A program made the translations under genes and the position numbers. From positions 1 through 26,539 of the forward strand of contig CAZLGO010000013.1 of NCBI GenBank assembly GCA_964559295.1: a stretch of DNA of 26,539 bases, read 5' to 3'. Under the pieces are notes generated by a model. It did not search any database. It saw only the letters and a list, made by a program, of their open reading frames with translations, and was not told the origin of the DNA. Below, piece by piece: positions 1 to 7,470 of the stretch. Numbering within the stretch: the stretch's first letter is position 1; the number at the start of each line of letters is the position of its first letter. The DNA comes from CAZLGO01 sp964559295 (lineage in GTDB: Archaea > Methanobacteriota > Methanobacteria > Methanobacteriales > Methanobacteriaceae).

Positions 1-465
1 CTATGGTGGGTAGATAAAGTTTTGAATCGTGTATGTTCGCTGGAGCCACCACCACAGATAAAGGATGACCATTGATATCAGTTAAAGCACTAATCTTGAC
101 TCCTTTTACCTTTTTATTCCCATCAAAGCCTATTTTGCCCCTTTTTTAGCAAGTATGTCTTTGGTGTCTATTAAACACTTTTCTAAATTTATTTTTCCCG
201 TATAATAGCCATCGGATAGTAGAATCTCGGATATTTTACTGTATACGCCTTCTCTGGCCAGTTTAAGATGTAATCTGTGAACGGTTGACTTGGCTCCGTA
301 CTTCTCTGGAACCTCCTCCCATCTACAGCCACTGTAAAGGACATATAAAATACCATTGAATGTCTTCCTCAAATCTGCTCTTGGCCTACCTGTTATAGGT
401 TTTTGAGGTGGTAAATAGGGTTCTATCTTCTCCCAAAGCTTGTTATCTATCTCTTTGAACGGCAT
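1..465 (-). pseudogene. IS5-family transposase, frameshifted and cut by the window edge
   Basis: The first frame (130-465, 111 aa) has the N-terminal helical domain typical of IS5-group transposases, with GRPRADLRKTFNGILYVL and GCRWEEVP, and ends at the first catalytic-type Asp region (LIDTKDILAKKG) before a TAG at 130-132. Reading continues in the -1 frame down to base 1, starting with IGFDGNKKVKG and including the second expected Asp in NIHDSK. The join lies at a run of six A and four G on the minus strand (138-147). This could be programmed -1 frameshifting, which is known in several IS5 subgroups, or simple decay. The rest of the element, including one inverted repeat, is outside the window. 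ATG at 465 is taken as the start. No terminal repeat could be identified between 466 and 534 without the other end. Confidence 0.85.
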
Positions 466-534
466 AGGTTTAAATGGTAGGGAGAAATATATATCTTTTG
501 GGATGACCTCTAAATAAAAAAGAGATGTTTGTTG

Positions 535-1140
535 CTATCCTGCTGGATTAGCTGGTGGACTTGGTTCTGGTGTTGGCGTTGGCTGTGGTGTTGGTTCTGG
601 AGTTGGTTCTGGTGTTGGCGTTGGCTGTGGTGTTGGTTCTGTTTCAAAGTTTAAATTGCTCGTTGATGTTTCGTATGACTCATATTTGGTCGTTGTGTTG
701 TTTAAATCTGAAAATGCACTTTCATTTACAACTAAAGGAGTATTAGGTACCTCAGGAGGTATTGTGATTGTGCCTAATACAGCACCTATCAAAAATGCAA
801 CAACCAAAAAAACAGCCGCAAATATTGTGCCTTTGGGTATTCCCGTATCACTTGTCTTCTCAGCATTATCTGTTGTTATATATTTTTTAATAAGTTCTTG
901 TTGCTCTTTTTTATCCTCAACTACCTCTCTTTTATCCATCCAGTATTCCAAGGGTTTTTCAGCTGTTCCTTTTCCCTGAAGCATCCTAACCCTTTCTACA
1001 ACCTCAAGTCTCTCAAGCTCTTGGGTGTATTCCCTCTTCTGTCTTTTATAATCTTTATTTGATATTTTACCTTCGTTATACTTTCTATCAAGCTCTTTTA
1101 AGATTTTTATAAGTTTTTCTCTCTCAGGGATTATTCTCAT
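535..1140 (-). CDS. Single-pass membrane protein with coiled N-terminus and Pro/Thr/Glu tail
   Basis: I do not recognise a named family. From the N-terminus there is a charged helical hairpin (about residues 1-45, with KELDRKYNEGKISNKDYKRQ), reminiscent of SHOCT-type short oligomerisation domains. One strong membrane helix follows near residues 103-127 (IFAAVFLVVAFLIGAVLG), then a Ser/Thr/Asn-rich stretch and about 35 residues of Pro-Thr-Glu repeats (PTPQPTPTPEP type). The layout suggests a cytoplasmic helical part and an extracellular, possibly glycosylated stalk; this is inference. A TTG start at 1152 is possible, but GGAGGAG overlaps it and is placed for ATG at 1143 or 1140, so I use ATG 1140. 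It overlaps the end of pheA by 17 bases, so it is probably co-translated. Confidence 0.75.
   Translation of the reverse strand: MRIIPEREKLIKILKELDRKYNEGKISNKDYKRQKREYTQELERLEVVERVRMLQGKGTAEKPLEYWMDKREVVEDKKEQQELIKKYITTDNAEKTSDTGIPKGTIFAAVFLVVAFLIGAVLGTITIPPEVPNTPLVVNESAFSDLNNTTTKYESYETSTSNLNFETEPTPQPTPTPEPTPEPTPQPTPTPEPSPPANPAG
561..641. repeat. 42-bp tandem repeat encoding the Pro/Thr tail
   Basis: A 39-base block beginning ttggttctggtgttggcg is identical at 561-599 and 603-641, an offset of 42 bases (14 codons). It lies in the tail of the membrane protein and encodes Pro-Thr/Glu repeats. Copy number is likely to vary by slippage without breaking the frame. Confidence 0.9.
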
Positions 1141-2014
1141 CATCTCCTCCAATTGGATATGAACCTAAGATCTTTACAAATGGGGTTTTAGATCTAATGA
1201 TATTTAAAATATCTCTAATTTTTCTGTTCATCCTGTGACCTTCAAAATCAACAAAAAATATGTAACTTCCTAATTTTTCCTTTGATGGTCTAGATTCGAT
1301 CTTGGTTAGATTTACGTCCCTTTTTGCAAACTCTCCGAGGATTTCATAAAGACCACCAGGTCTATCCTCAACTAAGGAGAATACTATGGACGTTTTATCA
1401 CTACCTGTTATAGAATGGTCATGATCACCCAACACGACAAACCTTGTTAGGTTGTTCTTGTAATCTTGGATATCTGAAGCTGCAATTTCAAGTCCATAGA
1501 TTTTCGCAGCTTTTTTTGTTCCAATTGCAGCTGCATTTTCTCTGCCTAAGATCGTCTCTGCTGCCGCTGCTGTACTCGATGTTGCATAGGTTTTAACATT
1601 GAATTTTTCGATGAATCTTCTGCATTGTGCAAGTGCCTGCATATGGGAGTAGATACACTTTATGTCTTTTATTTTTGTACCTTTCTTCACAAGAAGATTG
1701 TGGTGTATAGGCAGTATGATCTCTTTTTTTATGCATAGGTTGTAGTTGTGCGAAAGAAGATCCAGCGTTGCCCCAACAGATCCTTCTATTGAATTTTCAA
1801 TGGGAACAACTCCAATATCAACCTTTTTGTCCTGCACTGCGTCTAAAACCTCAATTATGGAATCAAATGCTATAAGCTTCCCTTTAAGTTTAGACGCAGC
1901 TTCCTCTGTAAATGTTCCCACAGGACCTAAAAATCCTATTTTTCTGCTTTTTCGTGAACCTTTCTCAAAGGTTCGATCTGAAAATCCTATTTTTTTACCT
2001 TTTTTCGTTGTCAG
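1124..2014 (-). CDS. pheA: Prephenate dehydratase (PheA) with C-terminal ACT domain
   Basis: It converts prephenate to phenylpyruvate in phenylalanine synthesis. The periplasmic-binding-like catalytic domain shows GTFTEEAA, the PIENSIEGSV loop, THE-like substrate motifs and LTRFVVLG (family TRF motif). An ACT domain of about 75 residues follows (KTSIVFSLVEDRPGGLYEIL and ESRPS), the usual site of Phe feedback. The first ATG/GTG/TTG in frame is GTG 1921, but this is inside the conserved first strand, since KIGFLGP precedes it and is encoded upstream. The frame is open back to a TAG at 2027-2029. The best remaining start is CTG at 2014, six bases after GGGGTGG and overlapping the ligase stop. 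A 51-bp in-frame insertion with a hairpin lies in this N-terminal part. Function is secure; the start is uncertain. Confidence 0.93.
   Translation of the reverse strand: MTTKKGKKIGFSDRTFEKGSRKSRKIGFLGPVGTFTEEAASKLKGKLIAFDSIIEVLDAVQDKKVDIGVVPIENSIEGSVGATLDLLSHNYNLCIKKEIILPIHHNLLVKKGTKIKDIKCIYSHMQALAQCRRFIEKFNVKTYATSSTAAAAETILGRENAAAIGTKKAAKIYGLEIAASDIQDYKNNLTRFVVLGDHDHSITGSDKTSIVFSLVEDRPGGLYEILGEFAKRDVNLTKIESRPSKEKLGSYIFFVDFEGHRMNRKIRDILNIIRSKTPFVKILGSYPIGGDDENNP
1930..1994. repeat. In-frame hairpin insertion flanked by 14-bp direct repeats in pheA
   Basis: The block aaaatcctattttt occurs at 1930-1943 and 1981-1994, offset 51 bp. Between them is a perfect 8-bp stem, gaaccttt (1956-1963) and aaaggttc (1967-1974), with a 3-base loop. 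Removing 51 bp joins KKGKKIGF directly to LGPVGTFTEEAA, giving a normal PheA N-terminus. The 51 bases add 17 codons without a stop. This looks like an inserted palindromic element with duplicated flanks. Confidence 0.6.
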
Positions 2015-3264
2015 TACAGGCCACCCCTAAGATAATTTGTGATTTTATCTGTTGTTGAATGATGTATCCTTCTTATGTATGCCTTACCATCCTCAAACTT
2101 TGTTATTGTTGCAGATATTCCAAGATCACGAAGATGCTGGATGAACTCCTGCGCCTCGCTGTAATCCTCAACATCAATTACCATATCTTCTCCAGCTACG
2201 TTTCCCTCTGACACATATTTTATGATCTTAACCATTGGGTATAAAATTGACTCTCCGAGCCTATGTGCCCTTTCTTGAAGCTTATCATCTGATTCTGAGA
2301 ACTCAAATGCTTGAAATCCTTCCCTTATCACTCTGCTAAAGAAAAAATCCCTTCCAAAATCAAATGGAAATGTAAAAGCATATTTAAGTTCTTTAGCATG
2401 CGCCTGTGATGATGTGTATTTTAGAGGAGGGATCTCCATTTTTGGATCCTTTATTACAACACCCTCTCTTCCTGTATCTCCAAGTTTTTTTACTATTTCC
2501 TTTATTCTCTCAGGTGCCTCATCAAGATCATAGATCCCAAAAAGTCTCACTGGAGGAAGATCGTATTTTTCAAGTATCTTTATCTTCTTTTTTATTGCAA
2601 ACGGACGATTAGATGTCTTCTCTCTAAGATCGAATATCCTAAATCCTAACTGCCCAATTTCTTCATAGTAATGGGATACATGGGGGTTATCTGTGCCTAC
2701 CATCTCACCGCAGATCACAAGACCTGGATTTTCCTTGAAAAAATCATCCGGATCCAAAAGTTCAAGAGCCTTTTTTGTGGTGTATGGACATATGTACCCT
2801 CCTCTTGTCAATGCAATTATTCTGCCATCTATTGATGCTATACGTACATTATAACCGTTCATCTTCTCTTCAACAGCAACTTCATCTTCAAAATGGGTTT
2901 TTAAAGTTGGAGAAAGTATCAATGTCCTTCTTATTTTTGGAAATCCACGAATGACCTCAATTTTCTCTCCAAAATAAATAAAAGTACCCGATTCTATATT
3001 TCCTACATCTTTTTTAAATTGTAGGGCAGGAGATCCATAGACCTCATGAAATTTTATGGTTCCTCTTTTTACTGCCTCATTAAGCTTAGATGCTCTGACC
3101 TTAAGGATTTTTTGAAGCTTTTTGCCTATAAAATCTCTCACAGAAATTTCTGCTTCAAATCCACAGGAAGGACACCCATAAAAAAAATTCGTAAGAGAAT
3201 TTCTTCTTTTCCAATTTATATTCATTTTTATGCTGCACTTTGGACATATAATTTCAGGAAAAAT
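2011..3264 (-). CDS. ATP-dependent RNA ligase, Pab1020-like, with N-terminal zinc ribbon
   Basis: The nucleotidyltransferase core has the ligase motifs: EEKMNG, whose Lys (residue 121 counted from ATG 3225) is the predicted AMP acceptor, then ICGEMVG, then EGVVIKDP, and a Lys/Phe-rich motif V region (ELKYAFTFPFDFG). A C-terminal dimerisation-like region follows. Archaeal members of this group join or circularise RNA ends. Counting from ATG 3225, one Cys pair (CPSC, residues 18-21) is present and its partner pair (CPKC) is encoded just upstream in the same frame, so the zinc ribbon needs an earlier start. The only stop upstream is the TGA of the CBS gene (3265-3267). The first codon after it, ATT 3264, lies 8 bases after GGAGGAGG. 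I give 3264; ATG 3225 is the canonical alternative. The RNA substrate is unknown. Confidence 0.85.
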   Translation of the reverse strand: MFPEIICPKCSIKMNINWKRRNSLTNFFYGCPSCGFEAEISVRDFIGKKLQKILKVRASKLNEAVKRGTIKFHEVYGSPALQFKKDVGNIESGTFIYFGEKIEVIRGFPKIRRTLILSPTLKTHFEDEVAVEEKMNGYNVRIASIDGRIIALTRGGYICPYTTKKALELLDPDDFFKENPGLVICGEMVGTDNPHVSHYYEEIGQLGFRIFDLREKTSNRPFAIKKKIKILEKYDLPPVRLFGIYDLDEAPERIKEIVKKLGDTGREGVVIKDPKMEIPPLKYTSSQAHAKELKYAFTFPFDFGRDFFFSRVIREGFQAFEFSESDDKLQERAHRLGESILYPMVKIIKYVSEGNVAGEDMVIDVEDYSEAQEFIQHLRDLGISATITKFEDGKAYIRRIHHSTTDKITNYLRGGLY

Positions 3265-4089
3265 TCAAAAAGCCTCCTCCAATTCCACAACGAGTTTTAT
3301 AAGATCTGTTTTTGTGATTATACCAACAAGTTTATTTTCATGATCCAAGACAGGCATTCCACTAAAGCCATGCTTTAACATCATCTGAGAGGCTTCAGCT
3401 ATGTTAGCATCTGTTTTAATCGTTTTTACATTCTGTCTCATGACATCTCTCACGAGGAGATTTCTTATTCTCGCAGGTTTGTACCTGTCTGGAACGATTT
3501 TTCTGAAGGATACCATTGATCTTGCAATGTCCTTAGCAGTTATAATTCCTTCGAGTTTTCCCTCCTCAACAACAGGTAGTCTCCCAATGCCTTCATCTAT
3601 TAGGAGCCTTCTTGCATGTACAAGTCTATCATATGGAGCTACTGTTATTACATCAGGGGTCATTCTATCTCCCACAAGCATTTTCTGGAAGGGTTCTCCT
3701 TTGCATATCTCAATGAAATCGGTTTTTGTGACTATACCAACTATTGTATAGTCGTCTACAACAGGTATTCCGCCGATTTTATTATCAAGCATGAGTTTTG
3801 CTGTAGCTCCTATATGTTTAGTACTCTCCGCGGTAACTAGATCTGTGCTCATGACGGTTGAAACATGGAAATGAGATGGTGCTAAATTTCCATATCGTGA
3901 TGAACCCAATCTAAGGGCTATGTTCTTTTCTGTTACAATTCCTACAAGTTCTTTTATATGTTCATTGTTTGTGTTTATAACAGGTAATCTTGAGATTTTA
4001 TGTTTTTTCATAAGTTTCAGCGCATCACAAATGTTCTGATCCTTATCTATTACAACTACTTCTGGTGTCATTATATATTTTATCTGCAT
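3265..4089 (-). CDS. Four-CBS-domain protein (CBS array member 1)
   Basis: About 274 aa, made entirely of four CBS motifs (near residues 3-62, 78-130, 140-193 and 215-270). Each starts with an MTPEVVV-like strand and ends with a GIVTKTD- or GIITAKD-like ligand loop. CBS pairs (Bateman modules) typically bind AMP, ATP or SAM. There is no catalytic domain, so it is likely a sensor or adaptor whose partner is unknown. The reading frame opens at TTG 4119, but GGAGGG overlaps ATG 4095 and is well placed for ATG 4089, which I use. It lies directly upstream of the RNA ligase and its own 3' end (GGAGGAGG) supplies the ligase's ribosome binding site. The two are therefore probably coupled. Confidence 0.88.
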   Translation of the reverse strand: MQIKYIMTPEVVVIDKDQNICDALKLMKKHKISRLPVINTNNEHIKELVGIVTEKNIALRLGSSRYGNLAPSHFHVSTVMSTDLVTAESTKHIGATAKLMLDNKIGGIPVVDDYTIVGIVTKTDFIEICKGEPFQKMLVGDRMTPDVITVAPYDRLVHARRLLIDEGIGRLPVVEEGKLEGIITAKDIARSMVSFRKIVPDRYKPARIRNLLVRDVMRQNVKTIKTDANIAEASQMMLKHGFSGMPVLDHENKLVGIITKTDLIKLVVELEEAF

Positions 4090-4176
4090 ACTCATCCCTC
4101 CATTCGAATTTAATATCAAAAAGAACCTAATACAGATGGTCGCAACGTTTTCTTGATATTGAAGCGTGGATATCTG

Positions 4177-5016
4177 TTATTGGATACCCTTGATTATGTC
4201 TGTTTTTGTAATTATTCCAACGAGTAAACCATCCTCGACAACAGGGATACCGCCTACATCCTCATTAAACATTATCTTTGCAGCGACTGCAGAATCTTCA
4301 TCTTTTCCGATAGTAATAAGCTTATCTGTCATTATATCTCCAGCTGTTAGCATTGAAATTAATCTAAAATTTTTCTTATCCTTTCCATCGACTTTTCGAA
4401 TAAAGCAGATCTTTTCCACACTTACACCTGTTTTTGGATCCTCAACATGGGCAAAAGAAATATTTGTTGATGTTATGATACCAACAGGCTCACCATTGCG
4501 TATTACAACGATTCTACCTATCTCATTTTCTTCCATGAGGCTTATAACATGTGCTATGGTGTGATTTTCACCCACAGTTACAACATCGGGAGTCATAAGA
4601 TCTGCTACTTTCCATCTACCTTGGAATTTTTCACTGTAGAATCTTATAAGATCTGTTTTTGTGACTATTCCTGCTAAACCTTCATTGTCAACAACCGGAA
4701 GGCAACTTATGTTATTTTTTATCATGATTTCCGCAGCATCTTTAAGCTCTCCATCCGCGTCTATTGTTATTAGATTTTTACTCATTATTCTTCCAATTGA
4801 GATTTTATCTATTGGTCTTCTTCTCCATGCAGGTTCATTCTCTCTCAATTTTCTTGTAATATCTTTTTCTGTAACTATTCCAATTGGATTTCCATCCTCA
4901 TTAATAACCACAATTCTACTAAAACCATGTTTAAGCATGAGATTTCTTGCATATTCTGCATGCTCCCTCTCCCCTATTACAACCACCTCGTCACTCATAA
5001 CATCTTTTACTTTCAT
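4177..5016 (-). CDS. Four-CBS-domain protein (CBS array member 2)
   Basis: 279 aa with four CBS motifs: MSDEVVV...GIVTEKDI, MSKNLITI...GIVTKTDLI, MTPDVVTV...GIITSTNI and MTDKLITI...GIITKTDII. The (S/T)xxD ligand signature is intact in three. The third reads STNIS, lacking Asp, so that site may bind nucleotide weakly or not at all. No other domain is visible. ATG 5016 is preceded by GGTGAT at a good distance. It sits 24 bases downstream of array member 3 (same strand), and an 87-base gap separates it from member 1. A soluble nucleotide-sensing adaptor is the likely role; the partner is unknown. Confidence 0.88.
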   Translation of the reverse strand: MKVKDVMSDEVVVIGEREHAEYARNLMLKHGFSRIVVINEDGNPIGIVTEKDITRKLRENEPAWRRRPIDKISIGRIMSKNLITIDADGELKDAAEIMIKNNISCLPVVDNEGLAGIVTKTDLIRFYSEKFQGRWKVADLMTPDVVTVGENHTIAHVISLMEENEIGRIVVIRNGEPVGIITSTNISFAHVEDPKTGVSVEKICFIRKVDGKDKKNFRLISMLTAGDIMTDKLITIGKDEDSAVAAKIMFNEDVGGIPVVEDGLLVGIITKTDIIKGIQ

Positions 5017-5040
5017 TTTTTCATCACCAGTAATGGACTT

Positions 5041-5985
5041 TCATCTGCTTATGGCTTTTAGAATATCTCTTTCTGTTATTATACCGATTAAATCATTGTT
5101 TTCAACTACAGGTAAGCCTCCAATACCTTTTTTTTCCATAATTTCACATATTTGACCCAATCTTGTAAGAGCGGTTGTTGTGATCGTGTCTTTTGTCATT
5201 ATTTCCGAAATTCTCGTGTTTAAGACTTCCTCTGCCTTGTTTGTAATTAGCTTATCAAATATCTTGCTTTCACCTAAAAATTTTAATATATCTGTTGCAG
5301 TTACAATACCAACGATTTTATCATTCAGCTCTGGACGAGGAGTTTTCCTGTCTTCTCCCACCACAGGAATTCTTCTTAACTTATTTCTTACCATTATTTT
5401 CGATGCATCCTCTATTTTGGTTCCTGGAGTAGTAGTTATAACTTCTTTCGTCATAAATTCCTCAACAATCTCATCTGTTAGGACTCCAGCCAGAAGCAGG
5501 ACGAAATCTCTTTCTGATACTATTCCCGCAACCTTTTGGTTATGATCCAATACAGGGAGGGCACCTATTCCCTTTTCTTTCATCTTAAAAATCGCATCAC
5601 TTATAGAATCTTTAATACTTAGAAATTCAACATTTCTCGTCATTATCTTCTTTACAGATTCGTTTACAGCAGCTAAAAAGTTTCCATGATATTTTTCTTC
5701 TAAAATTTTGTACTTATCACCGCCGCCTAAAAAATCAAGTACATCCATGGATGTTACAATTCCAAGAAGTTTTCCTGTTCCTGGGTCTGTAATAGGGAGT
5801 CTTCTAAATTTGTTCTTCACCATTATCTGGGCAGCTTCCTTTATAGTGGCACTTTGAGGTATTGTGACCACTTGCCTCTTGGCAATGCTCATCACATCTC
5901 CATCGTGTTCTGAAGCGTGTGTCTCAAACTCTACTGGACCTCTATCCATAGATTTTACTATATTTATGGTTTCTCTTCTTCTCAT
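5041..5985 (-). CDS. Four-CBS-domain protein (CBS array member 3)
   Basis: 314 aa. A charged 30-residue N-terminus (MRRRETINIVKSMDRGPVEF) precedes four CBS motifs near residues 32-90, 112-165, 173-238 and 252-313. Their ligand loops are GIVTSMDVL, GIVSERDFV, GIVTATDIL and GIITERDIL, all with the Asp. The third has a long insert (EDRKTPRPELND) between its two strands. The ribosome binding site GAGGTG sits 5 bases before ATG 5985. It begins a group of genes after a 94-base gap downstream of member 4. The family binds adenine nucleotides, and no enzyme domain is present here. Confidence 0.88.
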   Translation of the reverse strand: MRRRETINIVKSMDRGPVEFETHASEHDGDVMSIAKRQVVTIPQSATIKEAAQIMVKNKFRRLPITDPGTGKLLGIVTSMDVLDFLGGGDKYKILEEKYHGNFLAAVNESVKKIMTRNVEFLSIKDSISDAIFKMKEKGIGALPVLDHNQKVAGIVSERDFVLLLAGVLTDEIVEEFMTKEVITTTPGTKIEDASKIMVRNKLRRIPVVGEDRKTPRPELNDKIVGIVTATDILKFLGESKIFDKLITNKAEEVLNTRISEIMTKDTITTTALTRLGQICEIMEKKGIGGLPVVENNDLIGIITERDILKAISR

Positions 5986-6079
5986 TGATACACCTCTTTA
6001 AAAAACAAACCTACAGTCAAGTCTAAAAATTCGAAAATTAGAATATGATTTGGGTCTAATTGATGGTGATTTTTGAAAA

Positions 6080-6895
6080 TCAATTTAAATACGACCCCAG
6101 AATGTCCTCTCTTGCTACTATCCCAATTAGATATGCTTCTCTTGCTCTTTTTGGCTCTTTTCTGATGTACATCGGCTTTTCAACCACAGGCAATCGTCCA
6201 ATATCATACTTGATCATCAACTCTGCAGCTTCTTTGATCTTCGTGTTGGGAGTAACAACAATAGGCGGGGTCTTCATGATCTTCTCGACTTTAATGGCTC
6301 TTTTGACTTCATGAGATTCTTTGATTATCCTAACATGCCCTGAATTTATGATATCCTTTCTTGTTATTATGCCGATTAGCTTCCCATTTTTCATGACAGG
6401 AAGCCCGGAAAATCCAGTATCGTCCATCTTATTCCAAACCTTTGATATAGGATCATCATAATTACATGTTACAACGTCCTTTGTTGCTACCTCATCTACA
6501 GTGTCATTTTTAGGTTCCGCACCTTCTTTCAATAACTCCTCAAGGATATCCACCACACTTATTATCCCGACAAGATGCATATCTTCGGTAGATTTTACAA
6601 CTGGTGCTTGCACTGTATCTGCATTTATTAATTTTTTGGCAACTTCTTCTATATTCATATCAGGTGTTGCAATAACCTTAGGATGCTCCATAAGTCCTCT
6701 AGCATCTATGTTTGATTTGGTTGAAGAGATATCCATTATATCCCCACGGGTTATTATTCCTTCAAGATGACCGTCAGAAACTACAGGGATGCATCTAAAC
6801 CTCTCATCCCTAAAGATGGATCTTACTTTGGTTGCATATGTATCAGCAGAAACAGAAACAGGAGTTGGTGTCATAACCTCTCCTACATTGCTCAC
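6080..6895 (-). CDS. Four-CBS-domain protein (CBS array member 4)
   Basis: About 271 aa. CBS motifs start at MTPTPVSV, MEHPKVIA, VATKDVVTC and MKTPPIVV, and their loops read GIITRGDIM, GIISVVDIL, GIITRKDII and GIVAREDIL. All four keep the Asp. The last has an insert (KPMYIRKEPKRAREA) between strands. There are two in-frame GTG starts, 6904 and 6895. The GGTGA formed by the last codons of the upstream gene is better placed for 6895. Either way the start falls at or over the stop of member 5 (6897-6899), so translation is probably coupled to that zinc-ribbon protein. Confidence 0.87.
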   Translation of the reverse strand: MSNVGEVMTPTPVSVSADTYATKVRSIFRDERFRCIPVVSDGHLEGIITRGDIMDISSTKSNIDARGLMEHPKVIATPDMNIEEVAKKLINADTVQAPVVKSTEDMHLVGIISVVDILEELLKEGAEPKNDTVDEVATKDVVTCNYDDPISKVWNKMDDTGFSGLPVMKNGKLIGIITRKDIINSGHVRIIKESHEVKRAIKVEKIMKTPPIVVTPNTKIKEAAELMIKYDIGRLPVVEKPMYIRKEPKRAREAYLIGIVAREDILGSYLN

Positions 6896-6896
6896 A

Positions 6897-7457
6897 TTAC
6901 TCACCTTTTAACTCTTCTTTACATTCCTCACACACGAATTTCCCATCAACTTCATCTAAATATTCAGCAAAAGTCCCGCATATCTCACAAACTCCAGGCA
7001 TTGGTTTTTCGGGAATAGAGTATTCCATAGGAGTCCCCATCCTTGCATTTTCAACAAGAATTTCAGTTAATTCAGGGGAAACTGTCATAACATCTGTAGA
7101 AGTTAATATGCCCACAAGAATCCCGTCCTTTACCACAGGTAGCCTTCTTATATGCATCTTTGCCATCAATCTGGCAGCTTCGTTTAGATCTCTGCCAGGA
7201 TCGATGGTTATGAGATTTTTGGTCATGACTTCTTCAATTGTTATCTTGCTTGCTTTTATATCCTTTGATACGACCTTGCTTATGATATCACTTTCTGTGA
7301 TTATTCCCTCAGGTTCAGAGTTGCTTTTTACTATGAGACTGCCGACCTTGTTTTTGGTCATCAAATAGGCTGCCTCTGCCACACTGCTTTTTGGATCTAC
7401 TGTTATTACACTTGATATCATGGCGTCATGTACTGTAAATTTTGTTTCCATTTCCAT
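6897..7457 (-). CDS. Two-CBS protein with C-terminal zinc ribbon (CBS array member 5)
   Basis: 186 aa. Two CBS motifs (about residues 8-64 and 74-128, loops GIITESDII and GILTSTDVM) form one Bateman pair. A linker with PEKPMPG leads to a C-terminal zinc ribbon with Cys157, Cys160, Cys176 and Cys179 (CEIC and CEEC). The ribbon could bind nucleic acid or protein, giving ligand-controlled binding, which is inference from domain layout. ATG 7457 has GGAGGT seven bases upstream. The gene is 13 bases after queE and overlaps or touches member 4, so it probably sits in the queD-queE transcript. Confidence 0.9.
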   Translation of the reverse strand: MEMETKFTVHDAMISSVITVDPKSSVAEAAYLMTKNKVGSLIVKSNSEPEGIITESDIISKVVSKDIKASKITIEEVMTKNLITIDPGRDLNEAARLMAKMHIRRLPVVKDGILVGILTSTDVMTVSPELTEILVENARMGTPMEYSIPEKPMPGVCEICGTFAEYLDEVDGKFVCEECKEELKGE

Positions 7458-7470
7458 CTGCTAACCTCCA

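Noticed and set aside
555..979. Plus-strand frames opposite the Pro/Thr membrane protein
   Set aside because: They come from the Val/Leu translation of the repeat and have no start signal.
3401..6770. Several long plus-strand frames opposite the CBS genes
   Set aside because: They are hydrophobic mirror translations of the CBS repeats, with no ribosome binding sites and no family match. The minus-strand frames carry clear CBS motifs.
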